Source: Lutjanus erythropterus (Eukaryota > Chordata > Actinopteri > Lutjaniformes > Lutjanidae). From it: DNA of 64,000 bases. Positions 61,195 through 64,000 of this stretch are shown piece by piece. Below the pieces are notes generated by a model. It ran no database searches and was not told where the DNA came from. It saw only the letters and a program-made list of their open reading frames with translations. The stretch is from contig CM034595.1 of assembly GCA_020091685.1 (NCBI GenBank), positions 7,215,132-7,279,131 of the forward strand. Direction: 5' to 3'. Each line of letters opens with the position of its first letter. Position 1 is the first letter of the stretch. Position numbers and translations under genes: made by a program.

Positions 61195-61560
61195 GCAGCG
61201 AGGTGTGGGTGTTGCTCATTAGAGGCCACGCTGCAGCAATTAGGGGGAACTGGAGGAGCATGCCAGTGCTTTGTAGCTAACAGAGGGGGAGTGGACGGGG
61301 CGGCGGGGTGACTGGCCTATTGTATCGCAGCTTGTTGGGGAGGGAGGCAGCCAGGCATGCCATGCTTTGGTTTGCTTCCCACTACATGTGTGTAAAGGAG
61401 AGTGATGTTAACTGTCTCAGTAGCCTCCCCTCCATATGTTAGCATCATTATTGAAGTCAAGTTCAAACACTTGATGGACTTACTTTAGGACGTGGCCATG
61501 TGCTAAAACCATAATGCATGAATAAAAGCTAATGAAGATCTAAGAACACACAAGTAATCA
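61195..61560. promoter_or_regulatory. candidate enhancer in an ascc3 intron
   Basis: Non-repetitive, mixing GC-rich parts with gctcattagagg, gcagcaattaggggg, gcatcattattgaagtcaag, ccataatgcatgaataaaag, gctaatgaagatc and aatcaataaatcg. Density of homeodomain, TALE-like and FOX-like cores is well above the surroundings. Role inferred. Confidence 0.4.
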
Positions 61561-61873
61561 ATAAATCGCTAGTGTGAATTTTACAAGCAATCTTGTATTT
61601 TGGGCTCAACTGGCTTCACTGAAAAAAAAGAAAATAAAATGCTGTGTTGACAAACCAGTCGGCCTTGTTTGCAGTTTTTAAAATCCCACTGCAGGGAATA
61701 TTTTTATATTTTTCACATTGTAAACAAATCCCATGTGCAGACTCAAACAATACTTACTAACAAGTAGCATGTGTATATTCAGTGCCCGATAGATTTTATT
61801 CCTTTGTCCCATGGAGCTCCATTGAGCTCCAAGTCTATAAAACTGTCTCTGCCGCCAGAAATACTACCTCCAG

Positions 61874-62345
61874 TAGAGCTGCAATGATTAATTGATTATT
61901 GATGGATTATTTAATTAATCTGCAACCATTTTGATAATCAATCCATCAGTTCGTCTAATGTTTTAAGACAAAGTAAAAATTCTCTGATTCCAGCTTCATA
62001 AATCTGAATATTATCTGGTTTCTTTACTCCTCTCTGACAGCAAACTGAATATCTTTGAGTTGTGGACAAAACAAGACCTCTGAGGATGTCATCTTAGGCT
62101 TTGGGAAACACTGACTGACATTTTGCAACATTTTTTGTACCAAACAACTAATTGATTAATAGAAAAAAATGATCAACTGATTGATTGATATTGAAAATAT
62201 GTTACAGACACAACATGTGGAGCACACAGAGGTTCATGCTCAACTTATCAACTTTTTTCAACTGAACATAGCGACAGGATCAATTAATCTAGAAAATAAT
62301 TGATAAATTAACCAACAATGAAAATAATCGTTAGTTGGAGCGCTA
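61874..62345. mobile_element. hAT-type MITE, longer than its relatives
   Basis: It starts tagagctgcaatgattaatt and ends gttggagcgcta. The flanks acctccag (61866-61873) and aactcaag (62346-62353) match in six of eight positions, fitting an old 8-bp duplication. About 100 bp longer than 21840-22211 because of extra sequence near 62190-62285. Confidence 0.75.
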
Positions 62346-64000
62346 AACTCAAGCATCAAATGTGTATTAATATGCCTCTGAAAAAAGAGCCAAACATAAA
62401 CACATTTCCCTCTCGTTTGAGTAACACGTGATAAAAAAAAATCATTCAGAAAAAAAGAAGATTATACCTAATAGTTCAAAACATCACACATTGGCATTCA
62501 AATTCTTAACCTTTTGACTCCTTTTCTTCTATTTGCATGTCTATTTATTCTGTTTAAATCTGGTGTTTCTGCACAGTTGAAGATAAAGATCAGGTTACAC
62601 TGATATTAGTAGTATTGTACTATTTCTAGAATTAGATTCCATTGTTTTCATGTGACTAAAACACTTTCAATAACTCCAGAGTGTTGTCCAAAAGTTGAAA
62701 ATTAATAATAATAAAAAAAAAAAGATAGTATAATTATTTCCTAAAACTGTTTGCTCTCCTGACACTCACCTGTATGGACAATAAATTACATTTATGTTAA
62801 CAAAATTGACGAGTTACATTCATTAAAAGGTGAAATATGTAGGGCTGACACCTTGTGGCTGGTTGGTTGATCTTTGTGCTCCTATTCGACTAAATTTTCA
62901 TTGGTTGGACAGTTGCTGGTGTTACTTAAACAGGGAGAGAAGCGCTTCATAATCTATTATTGTCAGTTGGTGTGGTACATATGCTGACTTGCTGTATTGT
63001 ATATAACATTTACTGGCTCCAAACTAACTGATGCCATGTCAAAGAACCAGAAAAAAAATGCTACATTGGACCCCAGCCTCAGAGGACAGAAGAGCTGAGT
63101 GGATAAAAAGTTTATTTTTGATGACAACGTATAGATTTCACTGCACAAACTGTTTTCTTAATGAGTGTCTGCCGGTAACATTTTAAGCTCAGTGATGGAT
63201 AAATACCAGCTGATCACCACCTGACTTCAAACTTGAAAGCTATAAGTTTTTTTGTTTACTCTGTAGGTTCATCTATTGAATTTTGTGTTTTAGACTAATG
63301 TTGTAATATTGAGGGACAGTCAAGAGAAACTATGTTAACATTAGGCCTCATATGAAGCCATGTAAATACCAACAGTAGTTGTTGATGTAACTGTTTTTTC
63401 ACGTTGCTTTTTGTTTTTTTATGTACAGAAGTCAGTGTGACCCTCGTCGTTGATGTGTGTAATGTGTGAGTTGCTGCTGTATATAAAATGTACTTCATAG
63501 ACATTCCCTGAAGGTAACAATATCACTATGTGTGAAAAGGAAACAGTCAAGCTGCAGGAATTCATTTGCTTGGCAAAACTGAGTAACTTTGATTGACACC
63601 ATGTAGTTTGCAGGCAGAGTCACTCAGTGCACTATGGCTGATTTAATTAATCTAGAGATGACATGCAGTTATTTTTCCCCCATCGACCAATCAACTGGTT
63701 GAAGAGTGGGTAGAATTTCACTTGACCAAATATCTGACACGTTTGCATTCAAAAATGAGACCATAGACTGGATGCTCATGCAGGTTACCTGTAGACTGCA
63801 GGGACACTTAACTTGCACAAACCCAAGATAAGCTCAACATTAGATTTTGACAATAACAAGTTCCAACAAGTGCTCCACTGTAAGTTGATCAGCTGTTTAT
63901 AACTGTCAGTTGTGTGTCAATGTAAAGTTCATCCTGTTATCAAGAAAAATAAAAGCACACTGCTCTGAAATAACACTCCGGAGTTGGAGTTCAGTGACTG

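Larger units (their letters stand above)
58030..64000 (-). other. ascc3: ascc3 intron running off the right edge
   Basis: No upstream ascc3 exon could be found up to 64000. Contains two motif-rich blocks (58560-58720 and 61195-61560), a LINE fragment nested in an acttgactt-rich repeat, (GGA)n and a hAT MITE. 62350-64000 is AT-rich, with a possible DNA-element start at about 62838 (tagggctgacaccttgtgg). Confidence 0.65.

Noticed and set aside
58030..64000. A further upstream ascc3 exon
   Set aside because: I looked on the minus strand for sequence like the preceding helical segment and its junction before DAEEYAELP and found none. The exon must lie beyond the window.

Overview
This window is vertebrate nuclear DNA, and both the gene content and the repeats point to a ray-finned (teleost, probably percomorph) fish. 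It has split genes with GT-AG introns, some only 75-102 nt long, short CA/CT/ATA microsatellites, and many small inverted-repeat DNA transposons and degenerate non-LTR retrotransposon pieces of kinds familiar from teleost genomes. No complete protein gene other than the two described here is supported. There is no tRNA, rRNA, CRISPR array or prokaryotic feature.

Both genes are on the minus strand, arranged head to tail. sim1, the bHLH-PAS transcription factor Single-minded 1, is complete: 11 coding exons from the ATG at 30549 to the stop at 6960. Together they encode 763 residues with bHLH, PAS-A, PAS-B/PAC and the Single-minded C-terminal region. All exon junctions join in frame. Upstream lie a probable 5' leader with a strong non-coding-exon donor at 31099/31098, and a well-spaced core promoter at 31.2-31.3 kb (TATA-like box, GC box, two CCAAT boxes). 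The last six coding exons of ascc3, the helicase subunit of the ASCC/RQT complex, run from 58029 to the stop at 41207. They encode about 352 C-terminal residues; the rest of the gene lies beyond the right edge of the window. The human SIM1-ASCC3 pair has the same order and orientation, so this is conserved synteny.

Layout: 1-6.9 kb is the 3' flank of sim1, with repeats and one GC-rich block. 6.96-30.5 kb is the sim1 coding region with repeat-rich introns. 30.5-31.3 kb is the leader and promoter. 31.3-40.8 kb is intergenic, with clusters of inverted-repeat elements. 40.8-64 kb is the 3' part of ascc3, whose large introns hold several AT-motif-dense, apparently non-repetitive islands. These islands are the best candidates here for long-range sim1 enhancers in a bystander gene, but that is inference; no alignment could be run.

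The most notable observations are: a (TG)n tract that replaces the polypyrimidine tract at the acceptor of sim1 exon 7; nested and abutting transposons that can be ordered by their inverted repeats and target-site duplications; a 1-kb fold-back element with a unique core; a three-copy interspersed repeat, one copy of which was interrupted by a 96-bp insert flanked by a 14-bp duplication; and a 42-bp perfect palindrome. I found no convincing new protein system.
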